From NCBI GenBank assembly GCA_017631855.1, contig JAGBSP010000014.1:1-64000 (forward strand): a stretch of DNA of 64,000 nt. The letters run 5' to 3'. The position numbers and the translations under genes were made by a program. This document shows positions 52,665 through 62,900 of this stretch, one piece after another. Each line of letters opens with the position of its first letter. Position 1 is the stretch's first letter. This stretch comes from Clostridia bacterium. Its GTDB lineage: Bacteria > Bacillota > Clostridia > Oscillospirales > CAG-272. Under the pieces are notes generated by a model, which had not been told where the DNA came from, made no database searches, and saw nothing but the letters and a program-made list of their open reading frames with translations.

Positions 52665-55103
52665 TTATTTCACCACGATATTGACGATCTTGTTGGGAAC
52701 GACAATCTCCTTGACGATTGCCTTTCCTTCGATCGCCGACGCGACCTTTTCGTCTGCCTTAGCGATCGCGAGCACCTCGTCCTTCGGAAGGTCGACGGCA
52801 ATCGAGATCTTTCCTCTCACCTTACCGTTGATCTGTACGACAACCTCAACCTCTTCGTCTGCCGTCTTGGCTTCGTCAAAGGTAGGCCACGGCTCGTAGG
52901 CAATGGTGTTGTCGTGTCCGAGAATCTCCCAAAGCTCCTCACCGATGTGCGGGCAGATGCAGGAGAGCATCTTGACAAGTCCCTCTGCATACGCCTTCGG
53001 GCACTTGCCTTCCTTATACATTGCGTTGACGAAAATCATCATCTGCGAAATTGCGGTGTTAAAGCCAAGCGACTCAAAGTCTGCCGTGATCTTCTTGACG
53101 CTCTTGTGGTAAATCTTATCGAGTGCGGGAACCTCTCCGTCTACGATATTCTCAGGCTCGGTAATGAACGCCCAGACACGGTTGAGGAACTTACGAGCAC
53201 CCTCAACGCCCTGATTGCTCCAAGGCTTGGACACCTCGAGCGGACCCATAAACATTTCGTAAAGACGAAGCGTATCTGCGCCGAAATCACGGACAACGTC
53301 ACTCGGGTTAACCACGAACTCGGGGAATCTCTTACCCATCTTAATGCCGTTCGAGCCAAGGATCATTCCCTGGTGAACGAGCTTCTTGAAGGGTTCCTTT
53401 GTGGGAGCGAGTCCCTTATCGTAGAGATATCTGTTCCAGATTCTCGAATACATCAGATGACCGACCGCGTGCTCCGGACCGCCGATATAGAGGTCGACGG
53501 GCATCCAGTGCTTGAGAAGCTCTGCGTTTGCAAACTCCTTGTCGTTGTTGGGGTCGATATAGCGCAGGAAGTACCACGAAGAGCCTGCCGAGCCGGGCAT
53601 CGTCGAGGTCTCTCTCTTACCGACCACGCCGTTTTTGTTGTACTGCTTCCACTCAGTTGCATTCTCGAGCGGTGCTTTTCCGCCCTCGCCCTTATAGTTT
53701 GCAAGCTCGGGGAGAACGAGCGGGAGCTCTGCGTCGTCGAGCACATGAATGCTTCCGTCCTCGCCGTGTACCACGGGAACGGGCTCGCCCCAATATCTCT
53801 GACGCGCAAAAATCCACTCGCGGAAGTGGTAGTTGACCGTTCTCTTGGCAACGCCCATCTTCTCGAGCTTTGAGGTAATTGCTTCCTTGGCTTCCTCGAC
53901 GGTCAGACCCGTAAACTCCTCGGAATTGATCAGGCGGTAGCCCTTGCCGAGATACTCACCCTTTTCGAATGCCTTTTCGGATACGTCGACGTGTCCGAGC
54001 TTTGCGCCGTCGCCGTCGATAACCTGAATCATATCGATGTTGTGCGCGATCGCGTACTCGAAGTCACGCTGGTCGTGCGACGGAACTGCCATGACGGCAC
54101 CCGTGCCGTAGCTTGCGAGCACGAAGTCGCCGATAAACATTCTGACCTCGCGTCCGTTGACGGGGTTGATACAGGTCACGCCCTTGAGCTCACAGCCCGA
54201 CTTGGTCTTGTTGAGCTCGGTGCGGTCCATATCGTTCTTCTTGAGCGTCTCGTCGATGTATGCCTGAACCTCTTCTTTATTTTCAATTCTCGGCATCAGG
54301 CTCTTGACGATCTCTCCGTCGGGAGCAAGCACCATAAAGGTGATACCGTAGATGGTTTCGATACAGGTCGTAAAGATCGAGAATTCTCCGCCGCCGACGA
54401 TGTCGAATTTCACCTCGACACCCGTAGATTTTCCGATCCAGTTCTTCTGCATGAGCTTGGTGGACTCAGGCCAATCGATCTCGTCCAGTCCCTCGAGAAG
54501 CTTCTCGGCAAAGGCGGGCTGGTCGATGACCCACTGCTTCATATTCTTGCGAACGACGGGATAGCCGCCGCGCTCGGATTTTCCGTCGATGACCTCGTCG
54601 TTCGAGAGCACCGTGCCGAGCTCCTCACACCAGTTGACGGGCATATCGATGTACTGCGCGTAGCCGTCCTCGTACAGCTGCTTAAAGATCCACTGCGTCC
54701 AACGGTAATACTCGGGATCGCTCGTTGCGATCATCTTACTCCAGTCGTAGTCAAAACCAAGCTCACGGAGCTGCTTTGAGAAGGTCTTGATATTCTCCTG
54801 CGTAAAGCCGTTGGGATGGTTGCCTGTATTGACCGCATACTGCTCGGCGGGAAGTCCGAAGGAGTCGTATCCCATCGGGTGCAGGACGTTGTATCCCTGC
54901 ATTCTCTTCATTCTCGATACGATATCGGTTGCGGTATATCCCTCGGGGTGACCTGCGTGCAGTCCTACGCCCGACGGATACGGGAACATATCGAGCACGT
55001 AATATTTCGGCTTGGAGAAGTCCCAGACGTCGGTCTTAAAGGTTTCGTTCTTCTCCCAATAGGCTTGCCACTTTTTTTCGATCTCACTGTGATTATACTT
55101 CAT
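52665..55103 (-). CDS. leuS: Leucyl-tRNA synthetase
   Basis: An 812-residue class I synthetase. The HIGH motif is HAGH in SGVGLHAGHPEGYT (near 44-57); the editing domain lies at about 220-400 with TSTMPGSAGSSWYFLRYIDP further on. The KMSKS motif has the variant form IKMGKRFPEFVV. It charges tRNA-Leu. Start follows AAGGAAG. It follows rsfS in the same transcript. Confidence 0.96.
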   Translation of the reverse strand: MKYNHSEIEKKWQAYWEKNETFKTDVWDFSKPKYYVLDMFPYPSGVGLHAGHPEGYTATDIVSRMKRMQGYNVLHPMGYDSFGLPAEQYAVNTGNHPNGFTQENIKTFSKQLRELGFDYDWSKMIATSDPEYYRWTQWIFKQLYEDGYAQYIDMPVNWCEELGTVLSNDEVIDGKSERGGYPVVRKNMKQWVIDQPAFAEKLLEGLDEIDWPESTKLMQKNWIGKSTGVEVKFDIVGGGEFSIFTTCIETIYGITFMVLAPDGEIVKSLMPRIENKEEVQAYIDETLKKNDMDRTELNKTKSGCELKGVTCINPVNGREVRMFIGDFVLASYGTGAVMAVPSHDQRDFEYAIAHNIDMIQVIDGDGAKLGHVDVSEKAFEKGEYLGKGYRLINSEEFTGLTVEEAKEAITSKLEKMGVAKRTVNYHFREWIFARQRYWGEPVPVVHGEDGSIHVLDDAELPLVLPELANYKGEGGKAPLENATEWKQYNKNGVVGKRETSTMPGSAGSSWYFLRYIDPNNDKEFANAELLKHWMPVDLYIGGPEHAVGHLMYSRIWNRYLYDKGLAPTKEPFKKLVHQGMILGSNGIKMGKRFPEFVVNPSDVVRDFGADTLRLYEMFMGPLEVSKPWSNQGVEGARKFLNRVWAFITEPENIVDGEVPALDKIYHKSVKKITADFESLGFNTAISQMMIFVNAMYKEGKCPKAYAEGLVKMLSCICPHIGEELWEILGHDNTIAYEPWPTFDEAKTADEEVEVVVQINGKVRGKISIAVDLPKDEVLAIAKADEKVASAIEGKAIVKEIVVPNKIVNIVVK

Positions 55104-55124
55104 ATTTCGTCTTCCTTTATGTGA

Positions 55125-55487
55125 TTAGTCAGCATAGAGCTTGTCTAAGTTATAAAATTCTCTCGATTCACGGCTGAAAATATGCACGATCACGTTGCTG
55201 TAATCGACCAGCACCCAAGAGTTATTGTCGCGTCCCTCGACACCGTACGGATTTACGCCGCGCAAGCCAAGCCGATATTCGACCTCGCCCGCAAGCGCCT
55301 TGATCTGCGTGGACGAATTACCCGTACAAAGCACGAAATACTCGGCAATGACCGTCTTATCCTCCACGTGCAAAACCTTAATATCTCTTCCTTTTTTGGA
55401 ATCGAGCACCTCGGCGATCGCCTCGGCGAGCTCGCGTGCCGACACGCCCTCAAGAGACGGAAGCACTTCATTTTGCATTTGATCCAT
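55125..55487 (-). CDS. rsfS: Ribosome silencing factor RsfS
   Basis: A 120-residue RsfS/Iojap protein: VLDSKKGRDIKVLHVEDKT, CTGNSSTQIKALAGEVE and DYSNVIVHIFSRESREFY are family motifs. It binds ribosomal protein L14 and blocks subunit joining under starvation. Start follows GAGGAAAGG. It has its own promoter and leads into leuS. Confidence 0.94.
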   Translation of the reverse strand: MDQMQNEVLPSLEGVSARELAEAIAEVLDSKKGRDIKVLHVEDKTVIAEYFVLCTGNSSTQIKALAGEVEYRLGLRGVNPYGVEGRDNNSWVLVDYSNVIVHIFSRESREFYNLDKLYAD

Positions 55488-55522
55488 TTCGTTCTACCTT
55501 TCCTCAAAATTCTTATTATATT

Positions 55523-55551
55523 ATTGTAAAGCATAATGCTTCGTTTGTCAA
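55523..55551 (-). promoter_or_regulatory. Promoter of rsfS-leuS
   Basis: Minus strand TTGACA (55551-55546), 17-bp spacer, TACAAT (55528-55523), just downstream of the LCP gene stop. Confidence 0.75.
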
Positions 55552-55564
55552 GTCCATTTTGCTT

Positions 55565-56557
55565 TTACGAGCACTCTTGCACCGAATATGCGCAATATTC
55601 CCCGTAAATTTTCCGAAAGCGTTCGTTGTTCTCATTCAAAAACACGCATTCGGAATCAAAGCCTCCCTCCGAAGCGCCGAAATGCCTCACCAGCAGCTCC
55701 TCCATCGCGGGAGCGGAAAGCACGTAATAGGACGCACCGCTCTTCTCCGCCGTCACGGCGGCACCGGGAGCGGTCACGAAGAAAACGCGATCGGGCGAGA
55801 GCGAGATCAGCTCGCCTGCCAACGAAAAAATATCCGATGCCTCAAGATCGGTATCCACCTCGTTTCGCATCCGAATGGCAAGCGTTGCCGCCTCAAACAC
55901 ACCAAGCTCGCTCACCTTGCGAAACAGCGCCGAAAGGAACAGCTTTTGCGCGTCGATGCGGTCAAGGTCACCCTGCACGTAGCCCGCGCGGTAGCGCACA
56001 AACTGCTCCGCGCCCGCGCCGTCGAGCGTTTGCTTTCCCGCCTTCAGATGGATCGAAAGCTTTTGCGCAGGATCATCGTAGTCAAGATCTCTCGGCAGAT
56101 CAATCTCCACACCGCCAAGCGCATCCACTGCCGAACGAAATGCCGACGGCGACAGATGCAACGTTCGGTCGATCGAAACGCCAAGCGCCTTCGAGAGGAA
56201 CTCCCGAAAGCCGTCCATTCCGCCCAAAGAGGCGTATGCGCCGTTGAGCTTACGATAGCTTTTTTCGGTGTACTTCGCGTAGGTGTCGCGCGGAATCTGC
56301 AAGACGAACACCTCGTGCGACGCGCGGTCAATCGAAACGAGCATCAGCACGTCGCAAAGTCCCGACGTTGCGTCACTCCCTGCCACGAGAAAGCGAAAGT
56401 AATTTCCGCCTCCGATCGTTTCGGTTACCTCAGGCAAGCTTCTGTCTTCCGCCTTTTTGGGCAAGCTCCCCAAGATCATAGAAACCAAAAGCGCCGCCGC
56501 AAGACACGCGGCAATCGCACTCCAAAAAATGATATTTTTTCCTTTTTTCAAGATCAC
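55565..56557 (-). CDS. LytR-CpsA-Psr (LCP) family protein
   Basis: A 330-residue membrane-anchored LCP protein with one N-terminal helix (about 9-31). LCP signatures: FLVAGSDA near 55, DVLMLVSIDRASHEVFVLQIPRDTY near 68-92 with the catalytic arginine, and LNGAYASLGGMDGF. LCP enzymes join teichoic acid or other polymers to peptidoglycan. The start is GTG, preceded by GGAGAA. It lies 77 nt behind yqeK, in the same block. Confidence 0.9.
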   Translation of the reverse strand: MILKKGKNIIFWSAIAACLAAALLVSMILGSLPKKAEDRSLPEVTETIGGGNYFRFLVAGSDATSGLCDVLMLVSIDRASHEVFVLQIPRDTYAKYTEKSYRKLNGAYASLGGMDGFREFLSKALGVSIDRTLHLSPSAFRSAVDALGGVEIDLPRDLDYDDPAQKLSIHLKAGKQTLDGAGAEQFVRYRAGYVQGDLDRIDAQKLFLSALFRKVSELGVFEAATLAIRMRNEVDTDLEASDIFSLAGELISLSPDRVFFVTAPGAAVTAEKSGASYYVLSAPAMEELLVRHFGASEGGFDSECVFLNENNERFRKIYGEYCAYSVQECS

Positions 56558-56634
56558 AGCACTTCTCCGTTCTTTTCGTCCCTATTTTCTCTGATTTTTT
56601 CAAAGAAAATATGTAAAGAACGGTGTGCACCGTT

Positions 56635-57270
56635 TCAAATGCTTGCCGAAGCCCTCTCGCTGACCAGCTCGTTTCTCGCCTCAAAGGTGTCGGGGCTGAT
56701 CGGCGTACCCTCCGAGAGAAGATCTGAGATCGTCATATCGTAGGAAAGAATGAGCGTATCACGCAGATGCGAAAGTCGCTCAGTGTCATTCATCGCTTCG
56801 GGATGCGCGTCAAAGAAGAAGTTGCGAAGTTTAACGCAGTTTTCAAAGCGACGCGAAAGATCGATGTAGTCGGCAAGGTAAACCAGCTTTTCTAGGAGCG
56901 TCATTCCACGTCTGCCCGTCGTGTGCCAACGCACGCAGGAGATGATCGCGTCCTCGGCAAACTCGGGGTATTGCTCGGCAATCAGAGCCGCCGCGGTTCT
57001 TGCGTGAAAGGTTTTGGGCGCAAGCAGATCCTCGCGAGTCAGCGAGAGCCCCTTTTGCGCAAAGATCATCAGATGTCGGTCGGGCGAATACTCTTTCGTA
57101 ATATCGTGCAGCAGCGCAGCCGCACGAAGTGTAAAAATTTGATCGGGCGCGTAAATCTCGCCAAGTCGTACGACCATTTTCTCCACCTCCACGGTGTGTC
57201 GGAATCTCTTCTCCGACATCGACGAGGAAAGCTCTTCTCGAAGCGCTTCGAGCCTCTGTTCTGCGATCAT
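56635..57270 (-). CDS. yqeK: Symmetrical Ap4A hydrolase, YqeK-type HD protein
   Basis: A 211-residue HD-domain protein: FRHTVEVEKMVVRLGEIY (first histidine), AALLHDITKEYSPD (HD pair) and CVRWHTTGRRGMTLLEKLVYLADYID fit YqeK, which splits Ap4A into two ADP. Its ATG overlaps the nadD stop (ATGA). nadD-yqeK adjacency is common in Firmicutes. Confidence 0.92.
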   Translation of the reverse strand: MIAEQRLEALREELSSSMSEKRFRHTVEVEKMVVRLGEIYAPDQIFTLRAAALLHDITKEYSPDRHLMIFAQKGLSLTREDLLAPKTFHARTAAALIAEQYPEFAEDAIISCVRWHTTGRRGMTLLEKLVYLADYIDLSRRFENCVKLRNFFFDAHPEAMNDTERLSHLRDTLILSYDMTISDLLSEGTPISPDTFEARNELVSERASASI

Positions 57271-57905
57271 ACGTGTTCCTCCCGATACAATCCGTTCTCA
57301 CGGATAAAGTCGGCAACGCCTTGAGGAACGAGGTGGGAAATATCCTTCCCCTCTCTGACGGCACGACGGATCTCGGTCGAGGTCAGTTCGATCGGATCGG
57401 TCACAATCCGACGGAACATCACGCCGTATTTCTCGTAGTATTCTCCGATTTTCGCCACGATACGCTTGGTAAGAAATGGATCGTTTTCTCTGCGCACGTA
57501 GGTCGGGTAACACATCTTGAAAATGTCCTCAAAGCGATACCACTGATCAAAGGTCAGCACCATATCGGTGCCGCACAGCAAGAAGAGTCTTGTGTCGGGG
57601 CGCTGAAGCTCCTTGAGCGTGTCATAGGTATAGCTCTTGCCGCCGCGTGCGATCTCGACGTCGGAAATCACCACACCGTCCACGCCCTCAAAGGCAAGCT
57701 CGCACATTTTGAGGCGATAGAGCGGATCATCCGATGCGTCGACCTGCTTATGCGGTGGGAGATAGGTGGGAATGATGAAGAGATAATCGAGCTTCATCTG
57801 CTCCATAAACGCCTTTGCCGCGGCTACGTGTCCGTTATGAATCGGAGCAAACGTACCCCCGTAAATACCGACGCGGAGCATATCCATTCCGTTTTGTCCT
57901 GTCAT
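57267..57905 (-). CDS. nadD: Nicotinate-nucleotide adenylyltransferase
   Basis: A 212-residue nucleotidyltransferase: GIYGGTFAPIHNGHVAAAKA (GxFxPxHxGH) near 12-30, and ISSTEIRR-equivalent LTSTEIRRAVREG near 168. It makes deamido-NAD+ in NAD synthesis. The ATG at 57905 overlaps the yhbY stop; ATGs at 57887 and 57881 are possible alternatives closer to the usual N terminus. Confidence 0.94.
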   Translation of the reverse strand: MTGQNGMDMLRVGIYGGTFAPIHNGHVAAAKAFMEQMKLDYLFIIPTYLPPHKQVDASDDPLYRLKMCELAFEGVDGVVISDVEIARGGKSYTYDTLKELQRPDTRLFLLCGTDMVLTFDQWYRFEDIFKMCYPTYVRRENDPFLTKRIVAKIGEYYEKYGVMFRRIVTDPIELTSTEIRRAVREGKDISHLVPQGVADFIRENGLYREEHV

Positions 57906-58189
57906 AATTCAATCTTTTTATGGTTGACCGACTCACGGTAGAGCACGGTCTTTCGTCCGATGACGCAAACGACGTCAGCACCCGTTGCTTCAGCCAGTGC
58001 CTCTGCCGCCTCACGGACGGTGTATTCACAGTTTTCGAGCACCGAAAGCTTGATCAGCTCTCTTGCTTCGAGCGCGTCGGAGACCGTCTTCACGAGATTT
58101 TCGGTCACGCCGCCCTTACCGATCTGCATAATGGTCGGCTCGTTGGTTGCAAGTCCGCGCAAATATGCGCGCTGTTTTGACGTTAACAT
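57902..58189 (-). CDS. yhbY: YhbY-type CRM-domain RNA-binding protein
   Basis: A 95-residue CRM-domain protein: MLTSKQRAYLRGLA at the N terminus, the IGKGGVTENLV loop that contacts RNA, and a later LYRESVNHKKIEL. It is linked to 50S ribosome assembly. It overlaps nadD by 4 nt and follows rdgB by 4 nt. Confidence 0.93.
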   Translation of the reverse strand: MLTSKQRAYLRGLATNEPTIMQIGKGGVTENLVKTVSDALEARELIKLSVLENCEYTVREAAEALAEATGADVVCVIGRKTVLYRESVNHKKIEL

Positions 58190-58193
58190 AGTT

Positions 58194-58790
58194 TCACCTC
58201 TGGTTTTGTTTTAAATATTCGGCAAGCTTTTCAATGGCTTTGCCTCGGTGCGAAATCGAATTTTTTTGCTCGGAGCTCATTTCCGAGAAGCTAAGTCCCA
58301 TCGGCTCGTAGAAGAAGAGCGGATCGTAGCCAAAGCCGCCCTTGCCGCGCGCCTCGTGCAGAATCTCTCCCTCGGTTTCGCCGCGGAAGTAGAGCCCTTC
58401 GGTCGGCTCTTTGGGATCGATGAGCGCGATCGTACAAACGAAGCTTGCCGAACGGTCGTCCTTGTCTGCAAGATTTTTCAAGAGAAGCGCGTTATTTGCG
58501 GCATCGTTGCCGTGCTCTCCCGCATAGCGTGCCGAGTAAATGCCGGGCGCACCGCCGAGTGCGTTGACCGAAAGACCCGAATCCTCGCCAATGCTGAAAT
58601 ATCCGAGCTTTGCCGCGGCAGATGCCTTAAGAAACGCGTTTTCCTCAAAGGTCGTGCCATCTTCCTCAATCTCGCCCTCAAATCCGATATCGTCAAGCGA
58701 AAGGATCTCAACGCCGTCCACGAATTTGCCGAGCGTCGCGTTCCATTCCTGAATTTTATGCGCATTTTTTGATGCCAATACAATCTTCAT
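58194..58790 (-). CDS. rdgB: Non-canonical purine NTP pyrophosphatase RdgB/HAM1
   Basis: A 198-residue Ham1-like pyrophosphatase that removes dITP/XTP. N-terminal VLASKNAHKIQEW, SIGEDSGLSVNALGGAPGIYSARYAGE and GKGGFGYDPLFF are the usual motifs, with SHRGKAI near the C terminus. It leads the rdgB-yhbY-nadD-yqeK-LCP transcript. No promoter is clear; repeat sequence lies directly upstream. Confidence 0.95.
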   Translation of the reverse strand: MKIVLASKNAHKIQEWNATLGKFVDGVEILSLDDIGFEGEIEEDGTTFEENAFLKASAAAKLGYFSIGEDSGLSVNALGGAPGIYSARYAGEHGNDAANNALLLKNLADKDDRSASFVCTIALIDPKEPTEGLYFRGETEGEILHEARGKGGFGYDPLFFYEPMGLSFSEMSSEQKNSISHRGKAIEKLAEYLKQNQR

Positions 58791-58814
58791 AGATACCTCT
58801 CTTTGCGGCAGTTT

Positions 58815-58852
58815 TCTTTTGGTTACTTTTCTTTTTCAAAAGAAAAGTAACA
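58815..58852. repeat. Long T/A-rich hairpin repeat, copy 3
   Basis: GTTACTTTTCTTTT / AAAAGAAAAGTAAC with a short loop, 25 nt upstream of the rdgB start. Related to the hairpins at 30621-30659 and 52271-52309. Confidence 0.8.
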
Positions 58853-58864
58853 CGCGTCCTGTCA

Positions 58865-59017
58865 GGGAAAACCCCACTTGTGGTTTTCCCTCTTTACGTT
58901 TGCTTCGCAAACGTAAATTCACCCTTTCGGGCGCCTTTAAACGATGATTGCGGGGCGTTGCCCCACACCCCACCAAAAAACTTTTTGAAAAAAGTTCTTT
59001 GGAAACTCAAAAACTTT
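58865..59017 (+). repeat. Dispersed intergenic hairpin repeat, copy B
   Basis: Same order of hairpins as copy A at 30336-30488: GGGAAAACC/GGTTTTCCC, ACGTTTGC/GCAAACGT, GGGGCGTTGCCCC and AACTTTTT/AAAAAGTT. The arm GTTTGC/GCAAAC of copy A is lengthened here by matching bases on both sides, which indicates a conserved stem. Lies between rdgB and the ftsY stop. Confidence 0.8.
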
Positions 59018-59032
59018 TCAACGTTTTTTGCG

Positions 59033-59938
59033 TTAGTCGAAGAGTGCTTGAACGAATTCCTTATTGTCGAATTCCTGCATATCGTCGATTTTTTCGCCGA
59101 CGCCGATGAATTTGACGGGGATGCCGAGTTCTTGCTTGATGGAGAGGACGATACCGCCCTTTGCCGTACCGTCGAGCTTATTGAGCACAAGTCCCGTAAT
59201 TTCGGCGGCGTTTTTAAATTCCTTCGCTTGCAGGATCGCGTTCTGACCCGTGGTTGCATCGAGCACCAAGAGGTTTTCTCTTGCCGCGTCGGGAAGTTCC
59301 CGTTCAATCACGCGATTGATCTTTGCAAGCTCGTTCATCAAATTCTTTTTATTGTGCAGACGTCCCGCCGTATCGATGATCAGCACGTCGGCGCTCTTTC
59401 GTTTTGCGTACGCGATCGCATCAAACACCACTGCCGCGGGGTCACTTCCCTCGTTCTGACGAACGATCTCCGCGCCCGATCTTTCACACCATACCGCCAA
59501 CTGATCAATGGCTGCCGCGCGAAACGTGTCCGCCGCCGCAACGACGACCTTTTTGCCCTTGCCAATCAATCGGTTCGAGATCTTTCCGATCGAGGTGGTC
59601 TTGCCCGCGCCGTTGACACCGATGACGAGAATGACGGCAGGCGTAGTCGAAAGATTCAGCTCCTCGCCCGCTCCAATCATCTCCTCAAGGATCTCGCGAA
59701 GCGCACCCTCGACGTCTTCCTTCTCTTTGAGTCTGCCGTCCTTGATTGCATCGCGCAGACGGTCAATGATCTCCTCGGTCGCATTCACGCCGACGTCGGA
59801 GGTAATCAGAAGCTCCTCAAGCTCATCCAGAAGATCCTCGTCCACACGAACGAATGCCTTGAGCACCTCGTCGATCTGTCCGAAGATCGCAGACTTCGTC
59901 TTGGAAAGTCCCTGCTTTAATTTATCCAAAAATGCCAT
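59033..59938 (-). CDS. ftsY: Signal recognition particle receptor FtsY
   Basis: A 301-residue SRP GTPase lacking the acidic A domain, as in many Firmicutes. N domain at about 1-95; G domain with G1 GVNGAGKTTSIGK, DTFRAAAIDQL, G3 DTAGRLHNK, TKLD-like NKLDGTAKGG, and the closing GVGEKIDDMQEF. It docks ribosome-SRP complexes at the membrane. The start at 59938 follows AAGGAGATGACTGGG and overlaps the smc end by 17 nt. Confidence 0.96.
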   Translation of the reverse strand: MAFLDKLKQGLSKTKSAIFGQIDEVLKAFVRVDEDLLDELEELLITSDVGVNATEEIIDRLRDAIKDGRLKEKEDVEGALREILEEMIGAGEELNLSTTPAVILVIGVNGAGKTTSIGKISNRLIGKGKKVVVAAADTFRAAAIDQLAVWCERSGAEIVRQNEGSDPAAVVFDAIAYAKRKSADVLIIDTAGRLHNKKNLMNELAKINRVIERELPDAARENLLVLDATTGQNAILQAKEFKNAAEITGLVLNKLDGTAKGGIVLSIKQELGIPVKFIGVGEKIDDMQEFDNKEFVQALFD

Positions 59939-62900
59939 CCCAGTCATCTCCTTTTTTCTTAGAAATATCACCGACGTCAAGCTCGAGAACCTTGGAAATT
60001 CCGCGCTCGGGCATCGTTACGCCATAGAGACGGTTTGCCGCCTCCATCGTGCCGCGTCGGTGCGTGATCAGCACAAACTGCGTATCACTTGCATATCGCT
60101 TGATGTACTCGGCAAAGCGCGCCACGTTAACCTCGTCCAGCGCCGCTTCGATCTCGTCGAGAATACAGAAAGGCGTGGGGTTCACCTGCAAGATCGCGAA
60201 GAAGAGCGCGATCGCGATAAAGGACTGCTCTCCACCCGAAAGCTGTACGAGGTTCTTGATGATCTTGCCGGGAGGTGCCGCCTTGATCTCAATGCCACTC
60301 TCCAGCACGTTGTCGGGGTCGGAGAGAGAAAGCTCTGCCGAACCGCCGCCGAAGAGCTCGGAGAAAACGCGATTGAAATTCTCGTTGATCTGCTGGAAGG
60401 AGTCGATAAACGAGGTTTCCATCTCGCCCTCAAGCTGCTTGATGATGCCAAGCAGTTCTTCCTTTGCCGCCTCAAGGTCCTTGATCTGACCCGACATATA
60501 GTCGTATCTTGCCTTGATTTCCTTATATTTGTTCACTGCGTCAAGGTCGACGTTGCCAAGCGAACGAAGCTTATTGCGGCATTCTACCTGCTTTGCCGCC
60601 GCCTCGGCGCGCGTAGCAGGCTCGAGGGCGGGATAGCCAAGCGCCACCGCGTCCGAACGCGTCAGCTCGTGCTCGTCCCACAGACGGGAGGCGAGCTTAT
60701 CCTGCTCGGAACGAAGCGAGAGCAGCTTGTTTTCAAAGCGGGTATATTCCTTGAAGATCAGCTCCTTTTGCTGAATCTTCTCACGCATTTTTGCATTGAC
60801 CTCGGAGAGCTTTCTCTGGAATTCGGCGTTGCCCTCCTCGAGCTTCGAGCGCTCGGTGTTCAGCGTGTCAAGTGCCTCGCTTCCCTCGCGATACTCTTTG
60901 CGATTTTCCTCCAAAAGTCGCTCGTACTCTCTGATCTTCTCGGAAAGCTCCGCCATACGCACATCCTGCTCGGATGCCGCCGCAATGAAACTCTCGCGAC
61001 GAAGCTCGGTTTCCTCGACGAAGCGCTCCTCGGTTTCCTTATCCTTTTTGAGCTCACCGATCGCGATAACGATCGCGGTCATACGGCTCTCGGCATCTGC
61101 CTTGCGGTCGAGTGCCTCGTTGCGGCGGACGTCCATTTCGGAGCGCGCCGCCGAGATCTCGGCAATCTGCCCGTCGAGTGCCACCCGACGCGCGCTGAGC
61201 TCCTTGCGGTCTTCCTCGTATCTCGCCTCGGTGCGAAGCTTCTCACCATAGTCGGCACGAAGCTTTTCGGTCAGCGCCGCGTTGGCGTCAAGCTTTGCCG
61301 TGAGCTGATCCAAGCGGTTCTGCTCGGAATCACGCATGACCTTAATGAGGCTGATCTTCTGCTCGGCAGAGTCCTTGTCGTCCTCGCGCTCGGAGATCTT
61401 TTCGGCAAGCTTCTTCAGCGACGATTCGATCGTTCCGATCTTGTCCGAAAGCTCCCCAACCTCTTTTTCGAGGCGCTTGATCTCGCCCGCACGACCGAGA
61501 ATATTGCCGTTCTGTCGAACCGAACCACCCGTGAACGATCCGCCGACGTTGATCTGTTGACCGTCGAGCGTTACGGCACGAACGCGGTAACGCAGGCTCT
61601 TTGCCATTGCCGTTGCGTGGTCGATCGTATCAAATACAAGAGTGCGTCCGAGAAGGGACGACACGACCTCGGAAAACTTCTTGTCCGAGGTAACGAGCTC
61701 GTCTGCCGTGGCAATATAGCCCTCAAAGCCGATGGCTTCGTTCATCTCCTGCGTCGGCGTCTGCGCCTTCATCGAGGAGAGCGGGAAGAAGGTAGCTCGA
61801 CCTGCCTGATCCTTCTTCAGCGCGAACATTGCCGCCTTTGCAACGCTTTCGTCCTCGACGACGATGTGCTGAAGGTTTGGACCGAGCGCCGTTTCGATGG
61901 CGGTCAGGTACTTATCCTCAACCGAAATAACGGTAGAAAGCGGACCGTAGATCTTTCCGCAAAGGTTGCCGTGACGGTCAGTGATCGCCTTTTCGGCATA
62001 TTTTTTCATCACGTGGCGCACGCTGCCCGAGTAACCCTCGAACTGTTGCTCCATCGTTTTGAAGGTATCAATTCTCTGCTGTGCCGCGTCACGCTGTAAA
62101 CGAAGCGCGGTCAGTTTTTCGTTTTCGTCGTGGCGTTCGCCGTACAGCTCGGAGAGCTCTGCGGTCAGGCGATCCGCCTCTTTTCCAGACTCTGCCATCG
62201 CCGCGTCGTAATCGGACACCGTTTTTTCGACCTGCGCGCACTGCTTCTTCATTTCCTCGGAGCGAGCCTCGTAGGACTCGATCTCGCGAAGCACGGCGAC
62301 GTTTTTATCGGCGTCAGAGGTTTTTGCGTTGTCAATGAACTCGATTCTCGCGTCGACGGCGGATCTCTCTGCCTCAAGCACGCGAATGTCGGAGAGGGCA
62401 CGATCAACGTCAAAGGAAAGCTGTTCTGCCTCGCTTGCCGCCTTTGCCTGCTCCCCTGCCACTGCCTCGTGCTCGCCCTCGCGAACAAGAAGCTCTGCCT
62501 CGATCTCGCCAATGCGCGCAAGATGTGCCGCACCCGACGCTTCCTCGGCGGTAGCGGATTTGATCGCCGACTCTTTAGCACCCTCGGCGGACGCAATCAG
62601 CTCTCTTGTGTGCAAAACATTGGTTTCGGTGATGCGGTGCTCGCTGTCGAGCGCGTGGTTTCTCTCGGTCTGCTCACGAATCTGCGTCAAGAGAAGCTCG
62701 GACTCGGTTTGGTTGGTTCTCGAAATTTCAAAGAGCTTGTCGTTTTGCACTTCAAGCGCCTTGACCGAATCGTCGGCGTTTTGCAAATCGAATTCGGCGC
62801 GGCGGAAGTTCTCCTCGCACGCGTTCAGGTCGCCGCGAAGCTTCTCGGTATCGTAGAGCCAGAGCTGAACGTCCACCCGCTTCTTAGTTTCGAGAAGTTC

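Noticed and set aside
59508..62099. An 863-codon rightward ORF opposite smc/ftsY
   Set aside because: Antisense shadow of smc and ftsY; codon bias of the real genes keeps the opposite frame open.
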